A DNA stretch of 64,000 nt from the NCBI RefSeq assembly GCF_002078175.1, contig NZ_MWFK01000002.1:434001-498000 (forward strand), written 5' to 3'. Made by a program: the position numbers and the translations under genes. How positions within the stretch are numbered: position 1 is the stretch's first letter; each line of letters opens with the position of its first letter. The DNA comes from Streptomyces sp. M41(2017). GTDB taxonomy: Bacteria; Actinomycetota; Actinomycetes; Streptomycetales; Streptomycetaceae. Of this stretch, positions 36,530-44,721 are shown piece by piece. The notes under the pieces are model-generated. The model was not told the DNA's origin. It saw only the letters and a list, made by a program, of their open reading frames with translations, and searched no databases.

Positions 36530-36949
36530 TCAGTGAACGCCGTCGGGGGTCGACGCCGCAGGACACGGAGTGGCCGGCCCAGCCACCGGACGGGTACGGA
36601 CGATCGAGTTCGCCGTCCTCTCCACGTCCACGAACCTGGCCCGTCCGGCCGGAGTCAACGTGACCCTCACGTTCCGTCGGTCCCTGTCGCCACGACGGCG
36701 ATCGACCAGACCCAGGCCCTGCATGCCTCTCAGGAGGTAGGAAACCCGGTCTCCCGACTCGCCGAGAAAGGCCTTCAGCTCTGCCACCGACGCGGAACCG
36801 CCCTCTGCCTCGGCGAGGAATCCGAGAGCGAGGTAGTCGAGGAGCGACAGACCGTGCCGCGTCCGCAACGTGCCGTGCAAGTGCCCCAAGGCCCGGAGCG
36901 TCGGGAAATCGTCCCGCCCGGTGTTGTCCGCAGGATTCCGTTCAGACAT
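36530..36949 (-). CDS. MarR-like winged-helix regulator
   Basis: A 139-residue protein with the MarR winged-helix pattern: TRHGLSLLDYLALGFLAEAE, SVAELKAFLGESGDRVSYLL as helix-turn-helix, and wing residues VDRRRGDRDRRNVRVTLTPA (DRDRRxxxVxLT signature). The C-terminus is shorter than usual. It is transcribed away from glpD, 296 bases upstream of it, and could regulate glpD or the downstream GlxA-type gene; no operator was identified. ATG at 36949 was chosen from where the domain begins. Confidence 0.85.
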   Translation of the reverse strand: MSERNPADNTGRDDFPTLRALGHLHGTLRTRHGLSLLDYLALGFLAEAEGGSASVAELKAFLGESGDRVSYLLRGMQGLGLVDRRRGDRDRRNVRVTLTPAGRARFVDVERTANSIVRTRPVAGPATPCPAASTPDGVH

Positions 36950-37068
36950 ACGCGTTCCCGAGAGTCGACCCGTCGGTCGCCGAACCACGACCTGACCACG
37001 TAACCCGTTCACCGAGGCTGGCGATCGCCGTCCCGGTGGACGAAAGGCCCTCGAATCAGGACACGGCA

Positions 37069-37099
37069 AAGGTCCTGGCCGGCCGGCGACCAGGACCTT
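37069..37099. terminator. Stem-loop in the glpD upstream region
   Basis: AAGGTCCTGG (37069-37078) and CCAGGACCTT (37090-37099) form a perfect 10-bp stem with an 11-base loop, about 150 bases before the glpD start. It could be an attenuator or the end of a short upstream transcript. The gap 36950-37245 shows nothing else clear. Confidence 0.45.
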
Positions 37100-37245
37100 C
37101 CCATCACTTCCTGTACAGGCAGCCGTGTGAAGGTCCAATTACAATGAATGACGAACGCCGGATTCCATCCGGCCGATTCGACATCTCGCTTTCTCATGGG
37201 CGTCCCCCAGCATTTCGGGTTGCCAAGCGGCAGAAGGAGATATCG

Positions 37246-38859
37246 GTGAACGACTCGTCCGAAGCACGTCTGCCCGCCCTGGGGACACACCTGACCTACG
37301 CTCCCAATCCGAGCCGCGCCGAGACCCGGGAGCAGCTTTCCAGGGCGACGTACGACCTTCTCGTGATCGGCGGCGGCATCCTGGGCATCTCCACCGCCTG
37401 GCACGCCGCGCAGTCCGGGTTGCGGGTGGCCCTGGTCGACGCCGGTGACTTCGCCGGCGCCACCTCCTCCGCCTCCTCCAAGCTCCTCCACGGCGGTCTG
37501 CGCTACCTGCAGACCGGCGCGGTGAAGCTGGTGGCGGAGAACCACTTCGAGCGCCGTGCGGTCTCCCGTCAGGTGGCCCCCCACCTGGCGAATCCGCTCA
37601 CCTTCTACCTCCCCGTGTACAAGGGCGGGCCGCACGGCGCGGCGAAGCTCGGAGCGGGCGTCTTCGCCTACTCCGCCCTCTCCGCCTTCGGCGACGGCGT
37701 CGGCCACCTGCTCAGCCCCGCCAAGGCCGCGGAGAGCGTGCCCGAGCTGCGCACCGACAACCTCAAGGCCGTCGCCGTCTACGGCGACGACCAGATGAAC
37801 GACTCCCGGCTCGCCCTGATGACCCTCCGCGCCGCCGTCGAGTCCGGAGCCTCCGTCCTCAACTACGCCGAGGTCACCGGGCTGCGTTTCACGAACGGCC
37901 GGGTGACGGGAGCGGAACTCAGGGATCAGCGCTCCGGGGACGAGTTCGGTGTGGACGCCCGTCTGGTGCTGAACGCGACCGGGCCGTGGGTCGACCACCT
38001 GCGCAAGCTGGAGGACCCGAACGCGGCTCCCTCCGTCCGGCTGTCCAAGGGCGCGCACCTGGTCCTCAAGCGCACCGCGCCGTGGAAGGCCGCGCTCGCG
38101 ACCCCGATCGACAAGTACCGCATCACCTTCGCCCTCCCCTGGGAGGACATGCTCCTGCTCGGCACCACCGACGAGGAGTACAAGGGCGACCCGGGCGACG
38201 TCGGGGTCACCGAGAAGGACACGGCACAGATCCTGGACGAAGCCGCTCTGTCCGTGCGGGACGAACAGTTGTCCCGAGACCTCATCACTTATGCGTACGC
38301 CGGTCTGCGGGTGCTGCCGGGCGGTCCCGGCGACACCTCCAAGGCCAAGCGGGAGACGGTCGTCACCGAGGGCCGCGGCGGCATGCTGTCCGTCGCGGGC
38401 GGCAAGTGGACCACCTTCCGGCACATCGGCCGCACCGTCATGAAGAAGCTGGAGACGCTGCCCGGCCACCCGCTGGGCGAGGGCATCGAGCCGATCTCCG
38501 AGCTGCCGAAGAAGATGCCGCTGCCCGGCATCGCCAACCCGCGCGCCGTCGCACACCGCCTCCTCATCGACCACCCTGCGGACGGCCCCCGCATGGCCGC
38601 CGACACCGCGCGGCACCTGTCCACCCACTACGGCTCGCTGGCCTTCGACATCGCGCGCCTGGCGAACGAGAACCCCGAACTCGCCGAACGCATCCACCCG
38701 GACGCCCCGGAGATCTGGGCGCAGGTCGTCTACGCCCGCGACAACGAATGGGCCGAGACGGCCGACGACGTGCTGCGCCGCCGCACCACCCTGACCATCC
38801 GCGGCCTGGCCACGGAGGACATCCGCCGCCAGGTGGAGGACCTGCTGCACGCGAATTGA
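37246..38859 (+). CDS. glpD: Aerobic glycerol-3-phosphate dehydrogenase
   Basis: A 537-residue FAD enzyme that oxidises glycerol 3-phosphate to dihydroxyacetone phosphate and passes electrons to the respiratory quinone pool at the inner membrane face. The FAD motif VIGGGILGISTAWHAA lies near residue 40, followed by SSKLLHGGLRYLQTG (family signature), GKWTTFRHIG near 390, and a C-terminal helical domain. GTG 37246 is preceded by AGAAGGAGATATC; an in-frame ATG at 37144 is possible but its extension is unlike GlpD. No glpF or glpK is adjacent. An IS200/IS605 element starts directly after the stop codon, which probably removed the original terminator. Confidence 0.95.
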   Translation: MNDSSEARLPALGTHLTYAPNPSRAETREQLSRATYDLLVIGGGILGISTAWHAAQSGLRVALVDAGDFAGATSSASSKLLHGGLRYLQTGAVKLVAENHFERRAVSRQVAPHLANPLTFYLPVYKGGPHGAAKLGAGVFAYSALSAFGDGVGHLLSPAKAAESVPELRTDNLKAVAVYGDDQMNDSRLALMTLRAAVESGASVLNYAEVTGLRFTNGRVTGAELRDQRSGDEFGVDARLVLNATGPWVDHLRKLEDPNAAPSVRLSKGAHLVLKRTAPWKAALATPIDKYRITFALPWEDMLLLGTTDEEYKGDPGDVGVTEKDTAQILDEAALSVRDEQLSRDLITYAYAGLRVLPGGPGDTSKAKRETVVTEGRGGMLSVAGGKWTTFRHIGRTVMKKLETLPGHPLGEGIEPISELPKKMPLPGIANPRAVAHRLLIDHPADGPRMAADTARHLSTHYGSLAFDIARLANENPELAERIHPDAPEIWAQVVYARDNEWAETADDVLRRRTTLTIRGLATEDIRRQVEDLLHAN

Positions 38860-38865
38860 CTTGCT

Positions 38866-38885
38866 CCTCGGGCTGAAGCCCGAGG
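38866..38885 (-). repeat. IS right-end hairpin, probable omega-RNA scaffold end
   Basis: A 9-bp stem with a GA loop directly behind the tnpB stop codon. In IS200/IS605 elements this end is recognised by TnpA and forms the 3' part of the TnpB guide RNA scaffold. The adjoining guide would come from the glpD 3' end. Confidence 0.7.
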
Positions 38886-38915
38886 ATTCTGGCCTTCTCG
38901 ATCGTTGCTGTGCCG

Positions 38916-40148
38916 CTACGCGGCGGCACGGGCTTGGGTCGGGAATCCGTGGCTTCCTGTTTCTTCGCGCTGTGCCGGGATTGCTCCTGGTCTTACCGGC
39001 GCTCCACAGGCTGATACCGCCAGTCCGGCGGCCATCTTCACGTTGATCGCGGCATTGTGGTCCCGGTCGTGGACGGTGCCGCAGGCGGCACACGTCCACT
39101 CCCGGGCATTGAGAGGCTTGGGCCCGTCCTTGACGCCGCAGGTCGAGCAGGTCTGGGAGGTCGGCGTGAACCGGCCGATCGTGACCAGGGTCCGTCCGTA
39201 CCGGTCTGCTTTGTATTCCAGCATGCTGATGAACGATGCCCATCCGGCGTCGTGCACACTCTTGGCCAGTCTGGTGCGGGCCAGTCCCGCCACCGACAAG
39301 TCCTCCACGGCGATCCCTTGGTTCTCGGAGATCAGCTTGGTGGAGAGCTGATGGTGGAACTCGCGGCGTGCATCAGCAACTGTGGCGTGGGCGCGGGCGA
39401 CCTTCAGGCGGGCCCTGTCCCGGTTCTTCGACCCTTTCTGTTTGCGGGACAGTTCCCGCTGGGTCTTCTTCAGCTTCTTCTCCGCGCGCCGCAAAAACCG
39501 CGGTGAGTCGATTTTCGTGCCGTCGGAGAGGACCGCGAAGTGGGTGAGGCCGAGGTCGATGCCGACGGTGCGGTCGGTGTCAGGCATCCGGGTCGCATCG
39601 ACAGCGGGGGCGGTGTCGATGACGAAGGAGGCGAAGTACCGCCCGGCCGCGTCCTTGATCACGGTGACGGAGGACGGCGTGGTGGGCAGCGTGCGGGACC
39701 ACTTCACTTTCACCGCACCGATCTTCGGCAGACTCAGGCGCCCTTTGTCGGTGATGTTCCAGCGGGCGTTGGCGGTGAACCGGATCGACTGCCGCTTGTC
39801 CTTGCGGGACTTGAAGCGAGGACGCCCGATGCGGGGGCCTTTGCGATCGCCCTTGAGGGAGGCGAAGAAGTTGCGATACGCCCTCTCGACGTCCCGCAGA
39901 GACTGCTGAAGCACCACCGCAGAAACCTCACCCAACCACGACCGCTCCACCGTCCGCTTCGCCTCGGTAATCAGTCTCTTCGACAACTCTGCACCCGTCG
40001 GGAACGACTGCTCGGTTTTACGAGCCTCTTCACGGGCGCGGACCGCATCGTTGAACACGACACGGGCGCACCCGAACGCCCTCGCCAACGCTTCCTGTTG
40101 GCTGATGTCCGGGTACAGGCGGAAGGAGTACCGAAGCTGCACAACCAT
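38916..40148 (-). CDS. tnpB: RNA-guided endonuclease TnpB
   Basis: A 410-residue TnpB, normal length. It begins VVQLRYSFRLYPDISQQEAL, the standard N-terminus. The RuvC catalytic residues are all present: Asp in VGIDLGLTHFAVL (about 197), Glu in IAVEDLSVAGLA (about 281) and Asp in VHDRDHNAAINV (about 361). The zinc ribbon CSTCG...CAACG lies between the last two. TnpB uses an RNA transcribed from its own 3' end to cut DNA next to a target-adjacent motif, helping the IS to persist. All key residues are kept, so activity is plausible. ATG 40148 was chosen; GTG 40151 is an alternative. Confidence 0.93.
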   Translation of the reverse strand: MVVQLRYSFRLYPDISQQEALARAFGCARVVFNDAVRAREEARKTEQSFPTGAELSKRLITEAKRTVERSWLGEVSAVVLQQSLRDVERAYRNFFASLKGDRKGPRIGRPRFKSRKDKRQSIRFTANARWNITDKGRLSLPKIGAVKVKWSRTLPTTPSSVTVIKDAAGRYFASFVIDTAPAVDATRMPDTDRTVGIDLGLTHFAVLSDGTKIDSPRFLRRAEKKLKKTQRELSRKQKGSKNRDRARLKVARAHATVADARREFHHQLSTKLISENQGIAVEDLSVAGLARTRLAKSVHDAGWASFISMLEYKADRYGRTLVTIGRFTPTSQTCSTCGVKDGPKPLNAREWTCAACGTVHDRDHNAAINVKMAAGLAVSACGAPVRPGAIPAQREETGSHGFPTQARAAA

Positions 40149-40214
40149 CACGCTACACAGTTGGGCTATAGCCGATAGACGGAAGATCGGAAAAGGCCAG
40201 AATCCGCTTTCGTG

Positions 40215-40579
40215 ATGCACGTCCACATGGCTTCGCTTCAAAGTTCTGGCACATGGTGTTCACCGATGCCCACGTGAAGCGTATGGAAGAAATCATGCGG
40301 TCGGTGCGTACAAACTTCGAGTGTGACCTGGTGGAGTTCAACGGCGACAACAACCACGTCCACCTGCTGGTGAGCTTTCCGCCCAAGGTCGCCGTGAGCA
40401 AACTGGTCAACTCCCTCAAGGGCGTCTCCTCCCGCCGCCTTCGCCAGGAGTTCCCCGACCTGGCACGCCACTACTGGAGGGCCAACAAGCTGTGGTCCTC
40501 CTCCTTCGCCAGAACCGTCGGCGGCGCCCCGCTCAGCGTGGTCAAGCAGTACATCGAACAGCAAAACCGGCCGGTGTGA
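40215..40579 (+). pseudogene. tnpA: IS200/IS605 Y1 transposase TnpA, frameshifted near its start
   Basis: The main frame (from 40253) contains both catalytic features of Y1 transposases: the HUH pair in NNHVHLLVSFPPK and the nucleophile Tyr in VVKQYIEQQNRP. The expected N-terminal strand HVHMVF is split between frames. Codons MHVHM at 40215-40229 lie in one frame, and one base appears missing between 40230 and 40231; inserting one gives HVHMVFASKFWHMVFTDAHV, the normal order. Translation from ATG 40253 would lack the first strand of the fold. It is therefore probably inactive, or the sequence has an error here. Full length in the family is about 130-140 residues. Confidence 0.8.
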
Positions 40580-40711
40580 GCACCACCCAGCACCGCCGGG
40601 ACCAGCCCTCGCGACGCTCCGCACCCCCAGGCAAAGCCCTTGCGGTATCCGGCTCCGCCGGCCCTGAATCCGCGACGCTCCGCGTCGCCACCATCAGATT
40701 CGCTCCACCAC

Positions 40712-40725
40712 CGGCCTGAAGGCCG
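40712..40725 (+). repeat. IS left-end hairpin
   Basis: CGGCCT and AGGCCG form a 6-bp stem with a GA loop behind the tnpA gene, mirroring the right-end hairpin with its GA loop. It marks the likely left end of the element. Confidence 0.6.
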
Positions 40726-40826
40726 ATGCACTGCGAATGAATTCCGGTAGCCGCGTCGGCCCAGGGCGGCCACGACGCCACACCGTCCCGGCGTCGAGCC
40801 CGGCATCGTTCCGAGCGATGCCGGGC

Positions 40827-43172
40827 TCAGGGTCGTTGTGCGGGGCGGCGGCCTTCAGGTTGCTCGGGGGCGCGTTCGGGGGCGTGGACCAGGAGCGGCA
40901 TGCGCCGGGAGGTGGTGGTGGAGACCGTGAGCCGCGTTCCGTCGTGGGCGATGGTCAGCGGCTCCCCCGATGTGAGGGTGTAGGTGACGGCGGAGGAGTC
41001 GATCTCCACGCGAAGGCAGCGCCCCCGGGTCTGGACCTTGAACGCCAGACGGCTCAACTGACCGGGCAGGCGCGGCGCGAAGGTGAGCATCGCCCCCTTC
41101 TGCCGCATGCCGCCGAAGCCCGCGACCAGGGCGAGCCAGGAGCCCGCGAGCGAGGCGATGTGAAGCCCGTCGCGTGTGTTGTTCTCAAGGTCGTCGAGAT
41201 CCATGAGGGCCGCTTCGCCGAGATACGCGTAGGCGAGGTCCACGTGTCCCACCTCGGCCGCCATGATGGCCTGACAACAGGCCGAGAGGGACGAGTCGCG
41301 GACGGTGAGCGCCTCGTAGTAGGCGAAGTTGCGCCTCTTCTCCTGGTCGCTGAACAGGTCTCCGCACTTGTACATGGCGAGAACCAGGTCTGCCTGTTTC
41401 ACCACTTGCTTGCGATAGAGATCGAAGTACGGGTAGTGGAGGAGGAGCGGGTACTGGTCCGCCCGTGTTTCCGCGAAGTCCCACTTCTCGTGCCGGGTGA
41501 ACCCGGCATGCTGTTCGTGGACGCCGAGGTCGGCGTTGTAGGGGATGTGCGTCCGATCGGCCGCCAGCCGCCAGGCAGTTGTCTCCTCCGCGCTGACGCC
41601 GAGCGCGGCGGCCTGCTCCGGGTAGCGCTGGACGGCGGCGACGGCGGTCCTCAGATTGGAGCGTGCCATCAGGTTGGTGAAGACGTTGTCGTCGACCAGG
41701 GCGCTGTACTCGTCGGGTCCGGTCACACCGTCGATGTGGAACGTCCCGTCGGCGTCGGTCTGGCCGAGGGAGGACCAGAGGCGGGCGGTCTCCACCAGGA
41801 TCTCGACGCCGGTGTCGCGGGCGAAGTCCTCGTCGCCGGTGGCGGACACGTAGGTGGTCACCGCGTCCGCGACGTCCGCGTTGATGTGGAAGGCGGCGGT
41901 GCCTGCCGGCCAGTAGGCCGAACACTCGGAGCCGGTCACCGTTCGCCAGGGGAACGTGGCGCCGCGCAGGCCGAGTTGGAGGGCGCGGTCGCGGGCCGCG
42001 GGGAGGGTGTTCTGTCGCCAGCGCAGGACGTCGGCCACCGCTTCGGGATGGGTGTAGGTGAGCACGGGCAGGACGAACGCCTCGGTGTCCCAGAAGCAGT
42101 GCCCGTCGTAGCCGGAGCCGGTCAGGCCCTTCGCCGGGATGGCGCGCCCCTCGACCCGGGCTCCCGCCTGGAGCGCGTGGAAGAGCCCGAAGCGGACGGC
42201 CTGCTGGATCTGCGGGTCGCCGTCGACCTCGACGTCCGCGTGTTCCCAGAAGTCGTCGAGGTACGAGCGCTGTTGTGCGAGGAGTTGCTCCCAGCCCGTG
42301 CTGCGCGCGCCGGCGAGGGCGGCGTCCACCTGGTCGCGCACGCTCGGCAGGGACCGCTCCGCAGACCATCCGTAGGAGACGAACTTGGTCAGCCGCAGTG
42401 ACTGGCCGGGCGCGACCTGCGAGGTGACGGTGAGCCGGCTGACGTCGGCGTCGCTCTCGCTCGACGTCTGTGTCTCGGCGGGTCCTTCGACGAGGTGGTC
42501 GGCCGCGGCGGCGACCCGCAGGCGACTGCGCTCGGTCGTGTGGACGAGGCGCAGCCGCATCCCGGCGGCGAAGTCCTCCTCCGCGACGAGTGGCGCCGTG
42601 ATCGCCGATGTGGCCCTGGGGTCGCCGGAGCCCTGCGGCAGCGCCTCGTTGGCGACGAGTTCGGACTGGACGACGAGACGTACCTCGGCGTCCACGGCTT
42701 CCACCTCGAAGCGGATGGCCGCGATGGCCCGCTCGGAGAAGGCCACCAGGCGGGTGGACCTCACCCGGACGGTGTGCCCCGATGGAGAGGTCCACTCGCA
42801 GACGCGGTGCAGCAGTCCTGAGCGCAGGTCGAGCGTGCGCTCGTGGGAGCGCAGGGTGCCGTACCTCAGGTCGAAGGGTTCGTCGTCGACGAGCAGCCGG
42901 ATGATCTTCCCGTTGGTGACGTTGATGACCGACTGGCCGGACTCGGGGTACCCGTACCCGGCCTCCGCGTACGGCAGGGGCCGCAGTTCGTGGACCCCGT
43001 TCAGGTAGGAGCCGGGCAGGCCGTGCGGTTCCCCTTCGTCGAGGTTCCCGCGCCATCCGATGTGGCCGTTGGACAGGGCGAAGACGGATTCACTCTGCGC
43101 GAGCATGTCGAGCTGGAGGCCGCGCTCGTGGAGGGACCACGGATCGACGGTGTACGCGGGGTGTGTGATCAT
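40827..43172 (-). CDS. Glycoside hydrolase family 65 protein (disaccharide phosphorylase)
   Basis: A 781-residue GH65 enzyme of the maltose/kojibiose/trehalose phosphorylase group, which splits alpha-glucosides with phosphate to give beta-glucose 1-phosphate. Features are an N-terminal beta-sandwich (SNGHIGWRGNLDEGEPHGLP), an (alpha/alpha)6 barrel with DGHCFWDTEAFVLPVLTY, the catalytic Glu in GVTGPDEYSA near residue 486, and the anion-site region RDSSLSACCQAIMAAEVG. The C-terminus is a small beta-domain. Its ATG overlaps the stop of the preceding HAD gene (ATGA), so the two are translationally coupled; that partner, a beta-phosphoglucomutase, uses beta-glucose 1-phosphate. The disaccharide specificity cannot be read from sequence. 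Confidence 0.92.
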   Translation of the reverse strand: MITHPAYTVDPWSLHERGLQLDMLAQSESVFALSNGHIGWRGNLDEGEPHGLPGSYLNGVHELRPLPYAEAGYGYPESGQSVINVTNGKIIRLLVDDEPFDLRYGTLRSHERTLDLRSGLLHRVCEWTSPSGHTVRVRSTRLVAFSERAIAAIRFEVEAVDAEVRLVVQSELVANEALPQGSGDPRATSAITAPLVAEEDFAAGMRLRLVHTTERSRLRVAAAADHLVEGPAETQTSSESDADVSRLTVTSQVAPGQSLRLTKFVSYGWSAERSLPSVRDQVDAALAGARSTGWEQLLAQQRSYLDDFWEHADVEVDGDPQIQQAVRFGLFHALQAGARVEGRAIPAKGLTGSGYDGHCFWDTEAFVLPVLTYTHPEAVADVLRWRQNTLPAARDRALQLGLRGATFPWRTVTGSECSAYWPAGTAAFHINADVADAVTTYVSATGDEDFARDTGVEILVETARLWSSLGQTDADGTFHIDGVTGPDEYSALVDDNVFTNLMARSNLRTAVAAVQRYPEQAAALGVSAEETTAWRLAADRTHIPYNADLGVHEQHAGFTRHEKWDFAETRADQYPLLLHYPYFDLYRKQVVKQADLVLAMYKCGDLFSDQEKRRNFAYYEALTVRDSSLSACCQAIMAAEVGHVDLAYAYLGEAALMDLDDLENNTRDGLHIASLAGSWLALVAGFGGMRQKGAMLTFAPRLPGQLSRLAFKVQTRGRCLRVEIDSSAVTYTLTSGEPLTIAHDGTRLTVSTTTSRRMPLLVHAPERAPEQPEGRRPAQRP

Positions 43173-43906
43173 CGCGTCTCCCTCAGGGCGCCCAGTCCCT
43201 CGACCACGGTGTCGGCGCCGTGCGATCGCAGGTCTGCCGCCTGGTCGGCTCGGTCGACTCCGACGACGTAGCCGAAGTGGCCCGACCGACCGGCCTCCAT
43301 CCCCGCGAGTGCGTCCTCGAACACCGCGCAGGCCGCGGGCGCGACTCCCAGCTCGTGGGCGGCGGCCAGGAAGGTGTCCGGCGCGGGTTTTCCCGGCAGG
43401 CCTCGTGCCTCGGCGACCGTCCCGTCGATACGGACCTCGAACAGTTCCTCCGCACCGATCGCCCTCAGCATCGCCTGACAGTTCTTGCTGGAGGAGACGA
43501 CCGCGGTCCGCAGGGGGACGTCGCGGACGGCTCTGACGTAGTCGAGGGAGTCGTCGTACGCCTGGACGCCGTCCTGGCGGATCCGTGCGAGCAGTAGTTC
43601 GTTCTTGCGTTCCGCGAGGCGCCGGACCGTGTCCGCGTCCGCCGGGTCGCCCGGACTGCCCTCGGGCAGTTCCACGTCGCGTGAGGCGAGGAAGGTCCGC
43701 ACTCCGTCCGCGCGGGGCCTACCGTCGACGTATCGGTCGTAGTCGGCCTGATCGAAAGGACGGAATTCCGGACCGTACCGGGCTTCCAGGAACTCGTCGA
43801 ACATGTCCTTCCACGCCGCGGCGTGCAGACCGGCGGTACGCGTGATCACACCGTCGAGATCAAACAGACACGCCTGAATTCCGGTGGGGAGGCCGAGGTT
43901 CGTCAT
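43169..43906 (-). CDS. pgmB: HAD-family beta-phosphoglucomutase
   Basis: A 245-residue HAD phosphatase-fold protein. Motif I is LFDLDGVITRTAGLHAAAWK (DxD nucleophile and acid), motif II is the Ser-rich VVSSSKN, and motif III/IV is the Lys in LPGKPAPDTFLAA and FEDALAGMEAG. These match beta-phosphoglucomutase, which converts beta-glucose 1-phosphate to glucose 6-phosphate. The downstream GH65 phosphorylase starts within its stop codon, so together they would funnel a disaccharide into glycolysis while saving one ATP. ATG 43906 was chosen (AAGGACC upstream); ATG 43939 is possible. Confidence 0.92.
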   Translation of the reverse strand: MTNLGLPTGIQACLFDLDGVITRTAGLHAAAWKDMFDEFLEARYGPEFRPFDQADYDRYVDGRPRADGVRTFLASRDVELPEGSPGDPADADTVRRLAERKNELLLARIRQDGVQAYDDSLDYVRAVRDVPLRTAVVSSSKNCQAMLRAIGAEELFEVRIDGTVAEARGLPGKPAPDTFLAAAHELGVAPAACAVFEDALAGMEAGRSGHFGYVVGVDRADQAADLRSHGADTVVEGLGALRETR

Positions 43907-44012
43907 CAAGCGGTCCTTCCTTGACCCGTCCCCCTCCATGCCTGTCGCCGATGCCCTTCACCCGCCTGACGCCGGAGCCACCACGGTCTTCACACCAGGG
44001 GCAGGCCGACGG

Positions 44013-44474
44013 TCACGGAACCACGGTGACGGGCCAGAGGCCGCGCTTGACCAGGCGGACGGCCATGGAGCCGATCAGTCTGTGTCCGGCGGACTCGGAG
44101 GCGCCGACCACGACGGTGTCGGCCTTGAGATCACGGGCTGCCGACACGAGCCCGTTGTAGGGATCGTCCCGGAACGTGTGGAAGGCCCATCGGACCCCTC
44201 CGAGAGCCTGCAGATTCTCGGTCGCTTTCCTGATTTCGCCCGCGACCTCTTCGGCCAGTTCCTCGGTCAACGCCGCGGCGTTCACACCGGCGGCGACGCT
44301 CGCCGCCATGTAGGGCTGAATGTAGACCAGCGCGAGATCCGAATTCTGTCTGCGCGCGAGGCCCGCGGCATAGGCCGCGGCCCGCCACGAGGATTCGGAC
44401 CCGTCGACGCCCGCGAGAACGACCCGGGGTCCGTCCGTACCGCGCTCGAACACATCCTGATGCTCGTCAGTCAC
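44013..44474 (-). CDS. Universal stress protein (UspA family)
   Basis: A 153-residue single Usp domain. It has the N-terminal strand VVLAGVDGSESSWRAAAYAA and the C-terminal ATP-binding loop VVVGASESAGHRLIGSMAVR, whose GxxxxGxxxG-like spacing resembles but slightly departs from the G-2X-G-9X-G(S/T) rule. Usp proteins act in stress survival; the target is unknown. GTG 44474 lacks a clear ribosome binding site and overlaps the stop of an upstream ORF (GTGA), so coupled translation is possible. It lies divergent from the AI-2E transporter gene. Confidence 0.85.
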   Translation of the reverse strand: MTDEHQDVFERGTDGPRVVLAGVDGSESSWRAAAYAAGLARRQNSDLALVYIQPYMAASVAAGVNAAALTEELAEEVAGEIRKATENLQALGGVRWAFHTFRDDPYNGLVSAARDLKADTVVVGASESAGHRLIGSMAVRLVKRGLWPVTVVP

Positions 44475-44686
44475 ACAGGAAAGGCTAACTGTTCCCGTCG
44501 GCGGAAGCGCTCCGGCAGCCTCGAACGGCCGGCCGCGAGCGCCCGGCTCCGGCGTCGTCGGCACACTTGACCCATCAAGGTGATCCCATGGCCCGCGCCC
44601 TCCGGAATGGGGCCCTTCAGTTGATCATTGGTATTGAATTCGTATCCGTATCGGCAGTCGGAGCATTCCGCCCACAGCGGCGGCAC
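44471..44686 (-). CDS. Possible small zinc-ribbon-like ORF coupled to the stress-protein gene
   Basis: A 71-codon GTG-started ORF whose stop overlaps the Usp start (GTGA). The N-terminal 43 residues look protein-like and hold ECSDCRYGYEF and a third Cys (GQVCRR), hinting at metal binding. The remainder is Arg-rich and looks non-coding. The overlap with usp is the main argument for reality; without homologues it could be chance. Confidence 0.27.
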   Translation of the reverse strand: MPPLWAECSDCRYGYEFNTNDQLKGPIPEGAGHGITLMGQVCRRRRSRALAAGRSRLPERFRRREQLAFPV

Positions 44687-44721
44687 TCCCGCGGGTATGG
44701 CGTGTCCCTTCCGACAGACAG

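Larger units (their letters stand above)
38861..40735. mobile_element. IS200/IS605-type insertion sequence
   Basis: An element of about 1.9 kb with divergent tnpA (+) and tnpB (-) genes. Both ends carry small hairpins with a GA loop: CCTCGGGCTgaAGCCCGAGG at 38866-38885 (right end, behind tnpB) and CGGCCTgaAGGCCG at 40712-40725 (left end, behind tnpA). There are no terminal inverted repeats or target duplication, as expected for single-strand Y1 transposition. Exact tips were not resolved. It sits immediately after the glpD stop codon. TnpA looks frameshifted, so autonomous movement is doubtful. Confidence 0.85.
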
